In this document: in pieces, positions 1 to 11,129 of the stretch
Layout: every line of letters starts with the position of its first letter
How positions within the stretch are numbered: position 1 is the stretch's first letter
From: Amphimedon queenslandica
Lineage: Eukaryota; Porifera; Demospongiae; Haplosclerida; Niphatidae
Length of the DNA: 30,576 nt
Reading direction: 5' to 3'
Assembly (NCBI RefSeq): GCF_000090795.2
Contig: NW_003546317.1
Coordinates: 282,508-313,083 of the forward strand
The notes under the pieces: model-generated
Databases searched by the model: none
Seen by the model: the letters and a program-made list of their open reading frames with translations, nothing else
What the model was told of the DNA's origin: nothing
Position numbers and translations under genes: made by a program

Positions 1-443
1 AAACTCCAGTTTTCCTTCTTTAATAATTTTACTACTGATGCCAATCCAACTCCAATTAGTAAATCTATAAGATACATGTTAATAAGTCTAAGTAAGATGA
101 GTCATAAAATTACTCAGTAATGGACCACCAAAGCAGGCACCGATTGCCATTCTTGGAAAACCCCTTCTTGCCATAGTCAAATTAGTCACAGAATCTAAGT
201 ACATAGGGATAATCAAAGAATTCAAATCCATTTAATCCAATTTTTCTGACCTTGAATGCTATTGCCCCAAGCTAGCAACGTAACGCCAAGAATACCATCT
301 GATATCTTAATAACAACACCAAAGACCTGCATAAGTAATATATGCATTATAGTTGACATCACAGTTAATATATGGACATGGCAAATGCATGACATTACCT
401 GCAGCAAGTTGACAATTTCATTTGCAATGGCATATCCATATGA
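1..443 (-). pseudogene. Truncated SLC8B1/NCLX exchanger remnant (copy A)
   Basis: This is a third, broken copy of the exchanger seen complete at 3380-7056. Reading on the minus strand, it keeps part of the exon matching 4041-4118 (ending near 396), then an intact exon 251-326 carrying the second alpha-repeat motif GNSIQ, an intact exon 114-194, and part of the next exon from the window edge. Two lesions are visible against copy B. Two bases are missing near 435 (GGATATGCC instead of GGATATATGCC), and one base is missing from an A-run near 30. Homology stops abruptly at about 443, where satellite DNA begins, so all upstream exons are gone. The 3' end lies outside the window. A sequencing error could explain one indel but not the truncation. 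Confidence 0.85.
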
Positions 444-446
444 CAT

Positions 447-800
447 TTAAAAATGGCCATAACTTGAAAAATATTTGTTGCAAGCAGCTCAAACTTTCTA
501 CATAGCATAAGGACATCAATATGTACCAAAAGATGTAATAAAAATTGGGGTAATTTTGGAACTAATTTTTGGAAAAAACCATGGGTACAGGGTATTTTAC
601 CAAAATTTGGAGTTTTTGAAAAATTAATGGTCAAAACTTGAAAAAATTGAAATTGGAATTGACTCAAACTTTATACATAGCACATGATAAGGACACTAAT
701 ATGTATCAGAAACTGTAATAACAATTCAGAGTGATTTCGGAGCCAATTTTTGGAAATAGTAGTTGCTACTTTTTGAAAAGTTTCCGTCAAAATCAGTTCA
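447..800 (-). repeat. ~177-bp satellite, about two units, reverse orientation
   Basis: The sequence is the reverse complement of the tandem repeat seen at 12375-13415 and 29240-30245. Landmarks include AAACTTTCTACATAGCA near 511-527 and its diverged partner near 668. It lies exactly between the truncated exchanger copy A and the orphan sulfotransferase exon, so it marks a rearrangement junction. Confidence 0.8.
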
Positions 801-929
801 ATCTTTCATAAATATTGCTTTCTAATTTTTATGACATTAAAAACACTGTGACATGCATGACTTGTGGGATTGCGCTTCAATGGCAAATCTCTCAGTGAGA
901 CAGTGACCATGGCCCTAACAACAGCTAAC

Positions 930-1245
930 CTCAACTTTATCAGCTGGTTCCATTGTGTCAATGCAAGGTGAAATGATATCCAAGTCTCTTTCAGGAGGAG
1001 CTCCGCCATTTGCTATCAATTGAATAATGTATGAAACCCAGTTGGTTCCACTTCTGATGTAAGAGGTGACAAAAATATCGTCAGGTCGAGGTACAGACTA
1101 GTCGAGGTACTACTTTTTGCTTTAGTTCTAAAGCATGGTGTCTTTTCATTCCAGGTAGTAGTGGGATACCTCCAGGTAGCTCGTTAAGATCTTCATCAAA
1201 GAAAAATTCTCTATTCATGCATCTTTCACCATGAGATAAATCCAT
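930..1245 (-). pseudogene. Orphan sulfotransferase exon 1, frameshifted
   Basis: The minus strand from an ATG at 1245 encodes a sulfotransferase N-terminus: an LPGGI segment, then after a frame change the PAPS-loop SYIRSGTNW and a stretch ending at a GT donor after 930. It aligns with exon 1 of SULT-A, B and C. A near-perfect 16-bp tandem duplication at about 1080-1112 (GTACCTCGAC occurs twice, 16 bp apart) shifts the frame and creates a stop just before the PAPS loop. No exon 2 or 3 follows; the sequence runs into satellite DNA below 800. I read it as a relic of a fourth sulfotransferase cut by the same event that cut exchanger copy A. It could still be transcribed. Confidence 0.8.
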
Positions 1246-1393
1246 TTTTAATATTTTAAGCAGAGGGCGTGGCTCATTTAGATATTGCATACTATAAAAT
1301 AAATATAAATACAACAATCATAGAGCATCTATATTGCACTTAATATATGTAAATTATTTTAGAAATAGACTAGATCTAGTCAATCAGTCATTA

Positions 1394-2399
1394 TCACTGA
1401 TCAATAGTGTCTCCATAGTCAAACACAATGTCAGTGTCACCAAGCTTCTCCTTCACTGCAGCATCTAACTTCTTGATATCTTCAGGACCAAAATAATTGT
1501 GCCATTCACCTACAACTCCTTTACGAACATACTTATACTTTGTCAAAGCACTGTTGAACGACTCAAGATTCTTTTTCATTTTATCGATTCTTGAGTTTGC
1601 AGCTATCTCTTCAATTAGCTTTTGACTCAATTGATATCCCAAGAATGTACTAATTGCTTGTACAGCTCCTACTGGATCCTTCTTCATCCTCTCATAAGAC
1701 AGCATCAGGATATTAGGAGAATCTGAAAAACTTTGCATAAAATGCACTGCTGTACATTTTAAGTACATTAATTTATTACCTCTATGCTCCCACCAGCTTT
1801 TAATGTGATCAAGCTGGCTTCCATAGGTGACGTTTCCACTAATGAAATCATCCAAAAACTCACTCCATACAATAGGGTGAACTCTCTCAAGGCCTTTGTT
1901 CAATAAAAACAAAGACACAGCCACATCTCTTGGATTCCTATAGGAGTATATGTATTTAGCTGGACTTTGATGAGGAGGACCACCAGCAACATGATCATAA
2001 GGAAAGTGCCATTTAATAACACGTGGAAACTCAATTGCCTATTATCAAAAAATCATTCATTATGCACAGCTTAGATGATAGTTATACCTCTACTTCTTCT
2101 TGTGTCATTTCATCAATAGACACAGCAAAATGATCCAAATCTACTTCTGGGACTGCTCCATCATTCCGTATCAGCTGTACTATGTATGATATCCAATTGG
2201 TACCACTTCTCAAATAAGAAGTGATAAAAACATGACTTGGGCGAGCAGCAAATTTTTCACAATGATCCACTATATCTTGCTTTTTAGATCCTGGGTACAG
2301 CAACAATCCATCACCAATAGTGTCACAGGTATCATAAAAAGAAACACTCCCTGTTAGAAATTTTTCAGCACTATCAGCTAGGCCCACATATCCAGTCAT
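1394..2399 (-). CDS. Cytosolic sulfotransferase SULT-A
   Basis: Predicted to transfer sulfate from PAPS to a small-molecule hydroxyl or amine in the cytosol; the substrate cannot be told from sequence. Coding exons (minus): 2088-2399, 1780-2038, 1394-1722, giving 299 residues, the usual SULT length. The PAPS 5'-phosphosulfate loop is SYLRSGTNW (Arg64 where most SULTs have Lys). The expected catalytic His is His115 in KWHFP. The 3'-phosphate region reads YRNPRDVAVS, and the C-terminal RKGxxGEW motif is present. The start is the ATG that opens exon 1; homologous SULT-B and SULT-C starts lie at the same place. Exon 1 and parts of exon 2 are quite different from SULT-B/C, while exon 3 and the middle of exon 2 are nearly identical, which suggests gene conversion. 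It faces the same way as the exchanger genes and opposite to SULT-B/C. Confidence 0.93.
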
Positions 2400-3379
2400 T
2401 TTCTGAAATAAGGTGAATGAATAAGAACAATGAGAGCTGCAGACCAAGAAAAAGCAACGTAGAGTTTTGAGTATTTTGACTGCCAAAATTATTGTGCTAT
2501 TAATATTGCTGTAGCAATAATGATTTGGCTGCTGAAATATGTTACCCAATAATTACCCACAATCACCTATATACTCCTGGTAGCACAAATTTGCCTGCCA
2601 TGTATGTTGATGCTGTTGTAGTGCATTATACCAAAGGAGGTTTCAGCCGCATTTCAAATTTTTATGTTAGTAACCGATGGTCTAGCTGCTAAATGGATTG
2701 CATAATACTCAGTCATATCAAAACAGTGATTCTATGAAAATTCCAAGTTTATAGCATCCACATGCTGAGTGGATGAGCTTTGAGATGACTAAGCATAATT
2801 ACCTGCATATTGTAGTCATTTTGACTCGTGAAGCAATTCTATCATTCTGTTTCAATTATGATATTGAATTGAAAGTAAAAAACAAGTAACAAAATTTATT
2901 GCTTAGGGTTATTGTTACCAAGAGGCTTAGTTTACACATTACTATAAGAACTAGTAGCAAACTATTGCTCAAATATGGCTGTACCATCATTTTCACACAC
3001 CTCACAATAATCATGATTGTAAAGAATGCGGAGCAGCCACCCCATACAAGTTATATACCATCACAAAGTCAGCCAAGAATTAAAAGACAAACCTTCACAG
3101 TGGTGCCTAGGGGCAAGGGTCTGGCCAGCAAGACTAAGTAGTGCCCTGGTCCTTAAAAGGTACTGTATAAACACAATACCAAGAGTACATAATTATTGTT
3201 ACCAAAGATATCACAAATAAAGCAATAAAGCCTGCCAAGCATTGATGATATCATCATAATTTTGAATTATGATATTCTCAGTCTAGAGCAGTATATGCAC
3301 TTGACGACTTACTTCTGTATAAAATCAAAATCATCATAATTAATTAAAAGAGAAATTAACTATAAATTTACAAATCTGA
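2400..3379. other. Intergenic: SULT-A upstream region and exchanger copy B 3' flank
   Basis: No gene recognised. Short open frames on the plus strand around 2899-3220 lack homology that I recognise and overlap each other. The right end (about 3260-3379) resembles the 3' flank of copy C at about 7270-7387, so it belongs to the duplicated exchanger unit. No canonical AATAAA was seen close to the copy B stop. Confidence 0.6.
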
Positions 3380-6300
3380 TCATAGAGGACTCAGTTCCTC
3401 CAGTTCAATGTTATAAACTTGAACCTCAGCAAGAACCACAACCACAAGGAACACAACATAAAACGCAAAGAGATACAAACTATAAAACCTGTACATTTTA
3501 AACTTGAGACAAGACATTGCAATGAGAGAAGAAGAGAGACTCAAAAGAAGGAATAATGCAGCAACCATCTCAACTTGTGTGAAATATAACTATATGACAT
3601 TGAGAAAAATATTAATAAATAATAATAATAGTTCACATACATTAAACTCCAGTGTCCTTTCTTTAATAATTTTTACTACTGATGCCAATCCAACTCCAAT
3701 TAGTAAATCTATAAGACACATGTTAATAAGTCTAAGTAAGATGAGTCATAAAATTACTCAGTAATGGACCACCAAAGCAGGCACCGATTGCCATTCTTGG
3801 AAAACCTCTTCTTGCCATAGTCAAATTAGTCACAGAATCTAAGTATAGGGATAATCAGAAATCAATTTAATCTAATTTTTCTGACCTTGAATGCTATTGC
3901 CCCAAGCTAGCAACGTAACACCAAGAATACCATCTGATAGCTTAACAACAACACCAAAAACCTACATATGTAATACATGCATTATAGTTGACTTTATAAT
4001 TACGTATACATGTATGCACATGGCAAATGCATGACATTACCTGCAGCAAGTTGACAATTTCATTGGCAATGGCATATATCCATATGATAGAGAGCACAAA
4101 ACCAGCCCATGCATATACCTGTAATACAATGGATGTACAATAAAATAAAAGTGATGTATCTTACACAATGATATATTGGTGGTTTGTGACTGTATGATGT
4201 CGCTGCCACTATAATTGCTAGAATTAGTCCAGCAAAAGCAAACAAGACTACAGCAGGAACATCTGAATTACCCAATTTATAAAGTCCAACTAGAAAAACA
4301 TATAGCTCCACCATAAAATCATGCTACTTAAAGTGCATGTGTCATATTAATTATATTTACTTTCAGTGGCAATGCTAGCAAAGATGGGTGAAGTGAAACA
4401 ATGAATGACATTTAGCCATTTATTCCAGTTATTCAATGGCTCAGTGAAATCTACTACTGGTATAGTTAGTGTCAGCAAGAAGTTAATAGGCAACTAGAAC
4501 AGATAAATAAATACACACATCAATTATTAATGAATAAAATTCTGGCACAGAATATATAGCTACTACATTCTCACTTTGATTATAAAGAAAATTTTGGAGA
4601 GTTTTCCACTATGAATAAATTTCCTTCTAACTGGAAACAAAGCTTCTAGTAAATTACTAAATGCAGTCAGCTGTCTCTGCTTGAATGACATATCAAAAGT
4701 AATGTTAGGTTTTTCAATCAATGGCAGTCTTTCATTTTGTTGCCTTGGGTCAGGCACTATATCACTTTTAACTCCAATTGAAGCTGTTTCAGAAGTGGTA
4801 AAACTCTCATAACGTGATCCTATCAGGAAATATAAAATAGCAATATATAAAAGCAGGAAAATATTTAAAGGAATGCACACAAAAGAACATTAGATTTACC
4901 TTCATCTGCTGTGATGAAAGCATGAGAACTAGATCTATGTGTCTCATTAGCTTTTTCCTTACGGTATGCTGGCCCCCATACTTTGGCAAGGTTAGGATTA
5001 CTACCAACAAATAAGTCCTCAGCTACATATGCCACATTGTCTATAACTTGTTCTAGTCGGCTTGTCGGACGGGATTGAGGTGTAATCGGTCTAATGGAGA
5101 GAGCTTTCTCAAGATCATTATCATCACTCTCTTCCTCCTTGTCTGTCCCATATATCTTTTGTGACGCTCTTGAAGCTGATCTCTCTGCTGGTGTTTTAGG
5201 TCGGTCAATTTCTTCTATCCCTTCATCCTTTTTATTACTTGCATCATCATCACTTAATGGTTTATGAGTAGGCTAAAATACAGTAAATATATTATGCATG
5301 TGTATAAAACATTTTTGGTTACTTTGCTTCTCACAATGTGGAGTGGAGTAGCGTTTGGGCTAGATTGACCATGTTCAGTATGCCTTATTGTTACTGACAA
5401 CAATTTCTCATCATCAGTCTGCAACCTAGTCTCTTCCTCATCTTCCTGATCAATATCAGTGTCAGCTATTCTTCTTTCATCCTCAAAATGACTCTCAGTA
5501 TACCTTATAGTTCCACTAGCAACAGTACCACTTCCTATAAATCACTGCATTAATTAACACTATCTTACAAACCTATATTTCTATCTACACCAATACTAAA
5601 GGTACTGACTTCTTGTTTGCTCTGAGTATGCTTGGCTAAGTTTTAACAAGTTAAGTTTTCTGTTGGCCCATTTCTGGTATATGAGGGCACCAAAAACAAC
5701 AACGGCCACGTAAAAGAAGTAATAAACCAAAAAACCTTGAAAAGGAGAAAAAGAGCAATTATAATAATACAATTAAGAAGATTGATTACCTATAGCTTCT
5801 CCAATATTAATTTGGTTTTCCCATAAAACGAACAATGCCCAATAAACAGCAAAAAGATAAAATATATTGTCTCTCAGGAAAGGTCTTTTTGTCAGCACGA
5901 ATGGACGAAGGAGAACAACTCCACCCGCAACTAGAGTAGTAACAAACATACCAGCACCTGGTGAGAGCAGAAATGATATGTGAACCAATTGTATTATCTT
6001 ACCAAATAGAGCTCCAAAAGCAAGTGAAGTCCTTTTTTCGTCCGGATGAGTAAAAGCAGCTAATACACTAAAGATATCAGGCGCTCCATTGCCAATCGCA
6101 AGCAATGTAACACCGTGTGGTCAAAAAATAGGATTAGAGTTAAGGAAAGATCTATTGCAGTTACAATGTAATAATACTACAAGACAGTTTAACTGAAGTA
6201 TGACTATAAACAGCTATGATAATAGTGAAAACTATAGTATAGAGTAAGAGATAAGTGTCTAAGACTATTATCTAAAGGCTCATCTGCATGCACAGTAGAA

Positions 6301-7056
6301 TACTTGTAATAGTACATGTAGTCAGGCCAGCCAGACTACTTTCTATATGTTAGGATATGGCAACATTTTGACTTAGGCGCAAGAGCCTCGTTATAACAGT
6401 TAGTGCCTTGCAGAAACTAAGAAAGAGAGAGAGAGAAATAAACAAATTAAACGATTGGCATTCTTACTATTCCTCTGCTGTTGTCCCAAGAAATGTGAAA
6501 AGATAAAATAGCCAGAAAGCCTAAAGTATTGATAACAATGAGCATGCATGTTAATGATGCATGCAATAACTGACTAGTATAACTAGTGAGAGGGGAAGGA
6601 GCTTGATTGGTAGGAGACAATAGGCAAACTCAAAGTAAGGAATAAAACCATCCTCTCCTCCACAGGAAGTAACGTTCTGAACAAACTCACACTGGAGCTC
6701 AGTATCAAATTGATGTATGTCACTACACTGTATAAATTAAGAGGGGAGGGGAAAAAGATAGCAAATAGATAACTATCATATATGCATATTCAACCCTCCA
6801 CCAGTACCCATGATTCAACTCTAACCTCACAATCCTCAAACGTCTCATTGTTGCACGTATCACCTTGAGCCAGGAGTCTCCTACCACCGGACAAGATAGA
6901 AAGTGAATATGCAGCAACTCGTGGCCGGCTCTCTGTCCGCGTGTGGTAGCTTCCAAAAAGTATCCAAATAAATAGAAAGCCAAATCCAAGACACTTTAGT
7001 AATAGTTTAACTCTCTTTGCGTCCAGTATGCATTTGATGGCTTGTTCTTCTTCCAT
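3380..7056 (-). CDS. SLC8B1: Na+/Ca2+(Li+) exchanger, NCLX family (copy B)
   Basis: NCLX proteins exchange Na+ or Li+ for Ca2+, in mammals mainly across the inner mitochondrial membrane. The 17 exons (minus) are 6826-7056, 6575-6727, 6468-6520, 6359-6416, 6003-6114, 5790-5957, 5610-5735, 5323-5534, 4900-5272, 4575-4819, 4361-4493, 4165-4289, 4041-4118, 3886-3961, 3758-3838, 3641-3708 and 3380-3589; all phases agree and give 833 residues. Alpha-1 motif GNGAPDIFS (Asp178) and alpha-2 motif GNSIQD (Ser712) carry the cation-site residues. A single hydrophobic helix near residues 20-45 precedes a Cys-containing lumenal segment with CEFVQN, as in human NCLX. The central loop (about residues 285-560) is acidic and makes the protein much longer than the human one (about 584). 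Intron 4 is AT-AC. The ATG at 7056 is the first in frame; the equivalent of copy C's start has become GTG. Confidence 0.93.
6115..6358 (-). other. U12-type AT-AC intron in exchanger copy B
   Basis: Between exon 4, ending with the codon GCC at 6359, and exon 5, starting GGTGTTACA at 6114, no GT-AG pair keeps the frame. The intron instead begins ATATCCTAAC and ends CAC. A perfect minor-spliceosome branch-site sequence, TTCCTTAAC, lies 24 nt before the 3' end. Reading across it joins NVA to GVTLLA, as in human NCLX. The intron is 244 nt long. Confidence 0.88.
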
Positions 7057-7387
7057 TATTGCACCTTCAGCTACGCCCACATAAGCTACTGCGTCTACTC
7101 GTGATCTATGAATAATGAATCAGAAATTTAATTGATCTTTCCTAGCTAGATCACGAGATTACTATTGACATGTGCTTCCACGTGTCCGTATGGTCATAAA
7201 TATGATCTGGTGTGATTTTGTGGCCATCGTACTCTTTCATATTTTTTTCCTAGAGAAATTATTTTTCTGCTATTAAAAATAGAACTGACAGCATATGCAA
7301 CTGACTGCAATCAGACTTATTTTCTTTATAAAAATCAAAAATTATCATAACAATTACTGATAAAAAGCTATAAATTTACAAATCTGA
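7057..7387 (-). promoter_or_regulatory. Duplicated promoter of copy B plus 3' flank of copy C
   Basis: Upstream of copy B, 7165-7190 carries TGTGCTTCCACGTGTCC with a CACGTG E-box. The same 17-mer stands at 11262-11278, in the copy C/DDX52 promoter. After it, GTATGGTC corresponds loosely to the start region of DDX52, but no helicase exon follows. This is a duplicated half of a bidirectional promoter that has lost its partner gene. An inverted repeat CTCGTGATCT/AGATCACGAG also flanks 7098-7158. Below about 7270 the sequence matches the 3' flank of copy B. Confidence 0.65.
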
Positions 7388-9739
7388 TTAAAGAGGACTC
7401 AATTCCTTTAGTTCAATGTTATAAACCTGTAGCTCAGCAAGAACAACACTCACAAGGAACACAACATAAAAGGCGAAAAGATATACACTATAAGGCCTGT
7501 ACATTTTAAACTTGAGACAAGACATTGCAATGAGAGAAGAAGAGAGACTCAAAAGAAGGAAGAATGCAGCTACCATCTCAACTTGCGTGAAATATAACTA
7601 CAGAAAGATGAGAGTAAGAGAAATGAATAATAGGATTTCACATACATTAAACTCCAGTGTCCTGTCTTTAATTATTCTTACTACTGATGCCAATCCAACT
7701 CCAATAAGCAAGTCTATAAGGTAAATATAACTTAGTCTAAGCAGAATGGGGTGTATAATTACTTAGTAAAGGTCCACCAACGCAGGCACCAATTGCCATT
7801 CTAGGAAAACCCCTTCTTGCCATAGTCAAATTAGTAACAGTATCTAAGTATATAGGGATAGTCAAAAAATCAATTTAATCTAATTTTTCTAACCTTCAAT
7901 GCAATTGCCCCAAGCTAGCAATGTAACACCAAGAATACCATCTGATATCTTAACAACAACACCAAAAACCTACATAAGTAACATCATGATTATACAGTAG
8001 TTGACATTTTAGTTGCTAGTGCATTACATGTTACCTGTAGCAAGTTGACAAGTTCATTTGCAATCACATATATCCATATGACAGAGAGTACAAAACCAGC
8101 CCATGCATATACCTGTAATACAATGCAAGTACAAAAATATATTATGTGATGTATCTTACACAATGATATATTGGTGGTTTGTGACTGTATGATGTCGCTG
8201 CCACTATAATTGCTAGAATTAGTCCAGCAAAAGCAAATAAGACTACAGCAGGAACATCTGAATTACCCAATTTGTAAAGTCCAACTAAAAAAGTCATCTC
8301 TTAAAATTAAAGTGCATGAGTCATATTAACCTATATTTACCTTCAGTGACAATGCTAGCAAAGACAGGTGAAGTGAAACAATGAATGACATTAAGCCATT
8401 TATTCCAGTTATTCAATGGCTCAGTGAAATCTACTACCGGTATAGTTAGAGTCAGCAAGAAGTTAATAGGCAACTAGAATAGACAAATAAATACATACAT
8501 TAGTTATTCATGAATAAAAATTTTGGCACAGAATTATATAGGTGTTACATTCTCACTTTAATTATAAAGAAAATCTTGGAGAGTTTCCCACTTTCAATAA
8601 AATTCCTTCTAACTGGGAAGAAAGCTTCTAGTAAATTACTGAATGCCATCAACTGCCTCTGCTTGAATGACATATCAGAAGTAATGTTAGGTTTCTCAAT
8701 CAATGGCAGTCTTTCATTTTGTTCCTTTGGAACGTGAACGTCTTGCACTATATCACTTTTAACTCTAACTGAACCTGTTTCAGAAGTAGTAAAACTCTCA
8801 TAACGTGATCCTATCAGGGAATACAAAATAGTGACAAAGAGAAATAGCATTCAAGGAATACAAAAATTAATGGGTTTACCTTCATCTGCTGTATTGAAAG
8901 CATGTGAACTAGATCTATGTTTTTCATTAGCTTTTTCCTTACGGTATGCTGGCCCCCATACTTTGGCAAGGTTAGGATTACTACCAACAAATAAGTCCTC
9001 AGCTACATATGCCACATTGTCTATAACTTGTTCTAGTCGGCTTGTCGGACGGGATTGAGGTGTAATTGGTCTAATGGAGAGAGCTTTCTCAAGATCATTA
9101 TCATCACTCTCTTCCTCCTTGTTTGTCCCATATATCTTTTGTGACGCTCTTGAAGCTGATCTCTCTGCTGGTGTTTTAGGTCGGTCAATTTCTTCTATCT
9201 CTTCATCCTTTTTATTACTTGGATCATCATCACTTAATGGTTTATTAGTAGGCTAAAAATTACAGTAATTGCATGTGCATAAATCATTTTTGGTTACTTT
9301 ATTTCTCACATTGTGGAGTGGAGTAGTGTTTGGGCTAGATTGACCATGTTCAGTATGCCTTATTGTCAATTTCTCATCATCACTTAGCAATCTAGTCCCT
9401 TCATCATCTTTTTGATCAATATCAGTGTCAGCTATTCTTCTTTCATCATCATGATCAGAGTAATAATGAATGTCAGAACATCTTACAGTTTCACTGGCAA
9501 CATTACCACTTCCTATAAATCACTGCATTAACACTACTTTATAAAATCTATATTTTAATGTACACCAATAGTAAAGGGGCTGACTTCTTGTTTGCTCAGA
9601 GTTTTCTTGGCCAAGTTTTAACAAGTTAAGTTTTCTGTTGGCCCATTTCTGGTATATGAGGGCGCCAAAAACAACAACGGCCACATAAAAGAAGTAATAA
9701 GCCAAGAATCCTTGAAAAGTAATAAAACAATAATAATAA

Positions 9740-9774
<35 letters not shown>

Positions 9775-11129
9775 AAGGAATTTATCATTACCTAAAGCTT
9801 CTCCGATATTTATTTGGTTGTTCCATAAAATGAACAAAGCCCAATAAACAGCAAAGGCATAAAATATATTATCCCTCAAGAAAGGTCTCTTTGTTAGCAC
9901 AAATGGACGAAGGAGAACAACTCCGCCTGCAACTGCAGTAGTAACATACATACCAGCACCTAGTAAATAATATTTTTAATTAATAATCAATATTAATACA
10001 GTGTATAATTTATATTACCAAACAAAGCTCCAAATGCAAGTGATGTCTTTTTTTCATCTGGATGAGTAAAAGCAGCTAATACACTAAAGATTTCAGGTGC
10101 TCCATTTCCAACTGCAAGCAATGTAACACCGTGTGGTTAAAAACAGTCTTAGAGTTAAGGAAAGATTACATTTAGTCTTGCATAGCTAAATTCCACCACT
10201 TATGGCAGTGAAATATTATGCATCCCATAAATTATTTTGGCAGTGTGTAAATTCAAAGGGGCTGACTTTTCCCCACCATATCCCAAAATACTGATGTCAA
10301 AAAAGGGTGGAGTGGGCCTAGCTAGACAAGGCTATAGATAATGTGCATGGGGTCCTTGTTATAATATGTGACATAATTAAAAGGATATGGCAACATTTTG
10401 GCTTAAGCGCAACAGCTTTGTCATAACAGTTAGTGCCTTGCAGAAACTGAAGGAGGAGAGGAGCAGAAAAAGAGATAAACAACTAGTATTATTAGTAGTA
10501 CCATTCTTACTAGTCCTCTGCTGTCGTCCCAATAAATGTGAAAAGATAACATAGCCAGAAAGCCTAAGGATTAAAAATAACTAGGTGGGTGTTAATGATA
10601 CATGCAATGGCTGACTAGTATAATTAATGAGAGGGGAAGGAGCTTGATTGGTAGGAGACAATAGGCAAACTCAAAGTAAGGAATATATCCAGCCTCTCCT
10701 CCACAGGAAGTAGCGTTCTGAACAAACTCACACTGGAGCTCAGTATCAATATTATGTATCTCAGTACACTGTATAAATGAAGAAAGAGACAGTAAATAGA
10801 TAACTATCATATATGCATATTCAACCCTGCTCCAGTATCCATGATTTAACTCTAACCTCACAATCCTCAAAGGTCTCATTGCTGCACGCATCACCTTGAG
10901 CCAGGAGTCTCCTACCACCAGGCAAGACTGAAAATGAACGATATGTAGCAACTTGTGGCCGGCTCTCTGACCGCGTGTGGTAGCTTCCAAAAAGTATCCA
11001 AATAAATAGAAAGCCAAATCCAAGACACTTTAGTAATAGTTTAACTCTTTTTGGGTCCAGTACGCAGCATTTGACGAACTCTTGTTCTTCCATTAGTACA
11101 GTGTGCATCTTTTCAGCTACGCCCACCAT
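7388..11129 (-). CDS. SLC8B1: Na+/Ca2+(Li+) exchanger, NCLX family, diverged ion sites (copy C)
   Basis: This is a tandem paralogue of copy B with the same 17-exon structure (minus): 10857-11129, 10616-10768, 10511-10563, 10389-10446, 10019-10130, 9792-9959, 9585-9710, 9298-9512, 8880-9252, 8557-8810, 8341-8473, 8160-8284, 8035-8112, 7894-7969, 7763-7843, 7646-7713 and 7388-7597, giving 851 residues. It differs at the heart of both alpha repeats. Alpha-1 reads GNGAPEIFS (Glu192 for Asp), and alpha-2 reads GNCIED (Cys730 for the Ser that mutational work in human NCLX, Ser468, found essential). The frame is otherwise intact, so this looks like functional divergence rather than decay. It starts at the ATG at 11129 and is divergently paired with DDX52. 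Exon 9, encoding the acidic loop, is almost identical to copy B. Confidence 0.93.
9729..9773. repeat. (TAA)n microsatellite in exchanger copy C intron
   Basis: A run of AAT/TAA trinucleotides lies in the intron between exons 6 and 7 of copy C. Copy B has only a trace of it at the same place (around 5759-5775). Confidence 0.9.
10131..10388 (-). other. U12-type AT-AC intron in exchanger copy C
   Basis: Homologous to the intron at 6115-6358. The 5' splice site is ATATCCTTTT, a full match to the minor-spliceosome AT-AC consensus. The branch site is TTCCTTAAC and the 3' end is CAC, directly before GGTGTTACA. The intron is 258 nt long, and its interior has diverged from copy B while the splicing signals are kept. 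Confidence 0.92.

Noticed and set aside
222-667. Open frames on both strands at 222-667
   Set aside because: They run across exchanger exon remnants and satellite DNA in other frames and have no independent support.
2899-3220. Overlapping plus-strand open frames between SULT-A and exchanger copy B
   Set aside because: Short, mutually overlapping, no recognisable domain, and no matching splice structure.
6723-6989. Minus-strand frame with a Pro/Ser-rich translation overlapping exon 1 of copy B
   Set aside because: It is the wrong frame over exon 1; the true frame continues into a membrane helix conserved in copy C.
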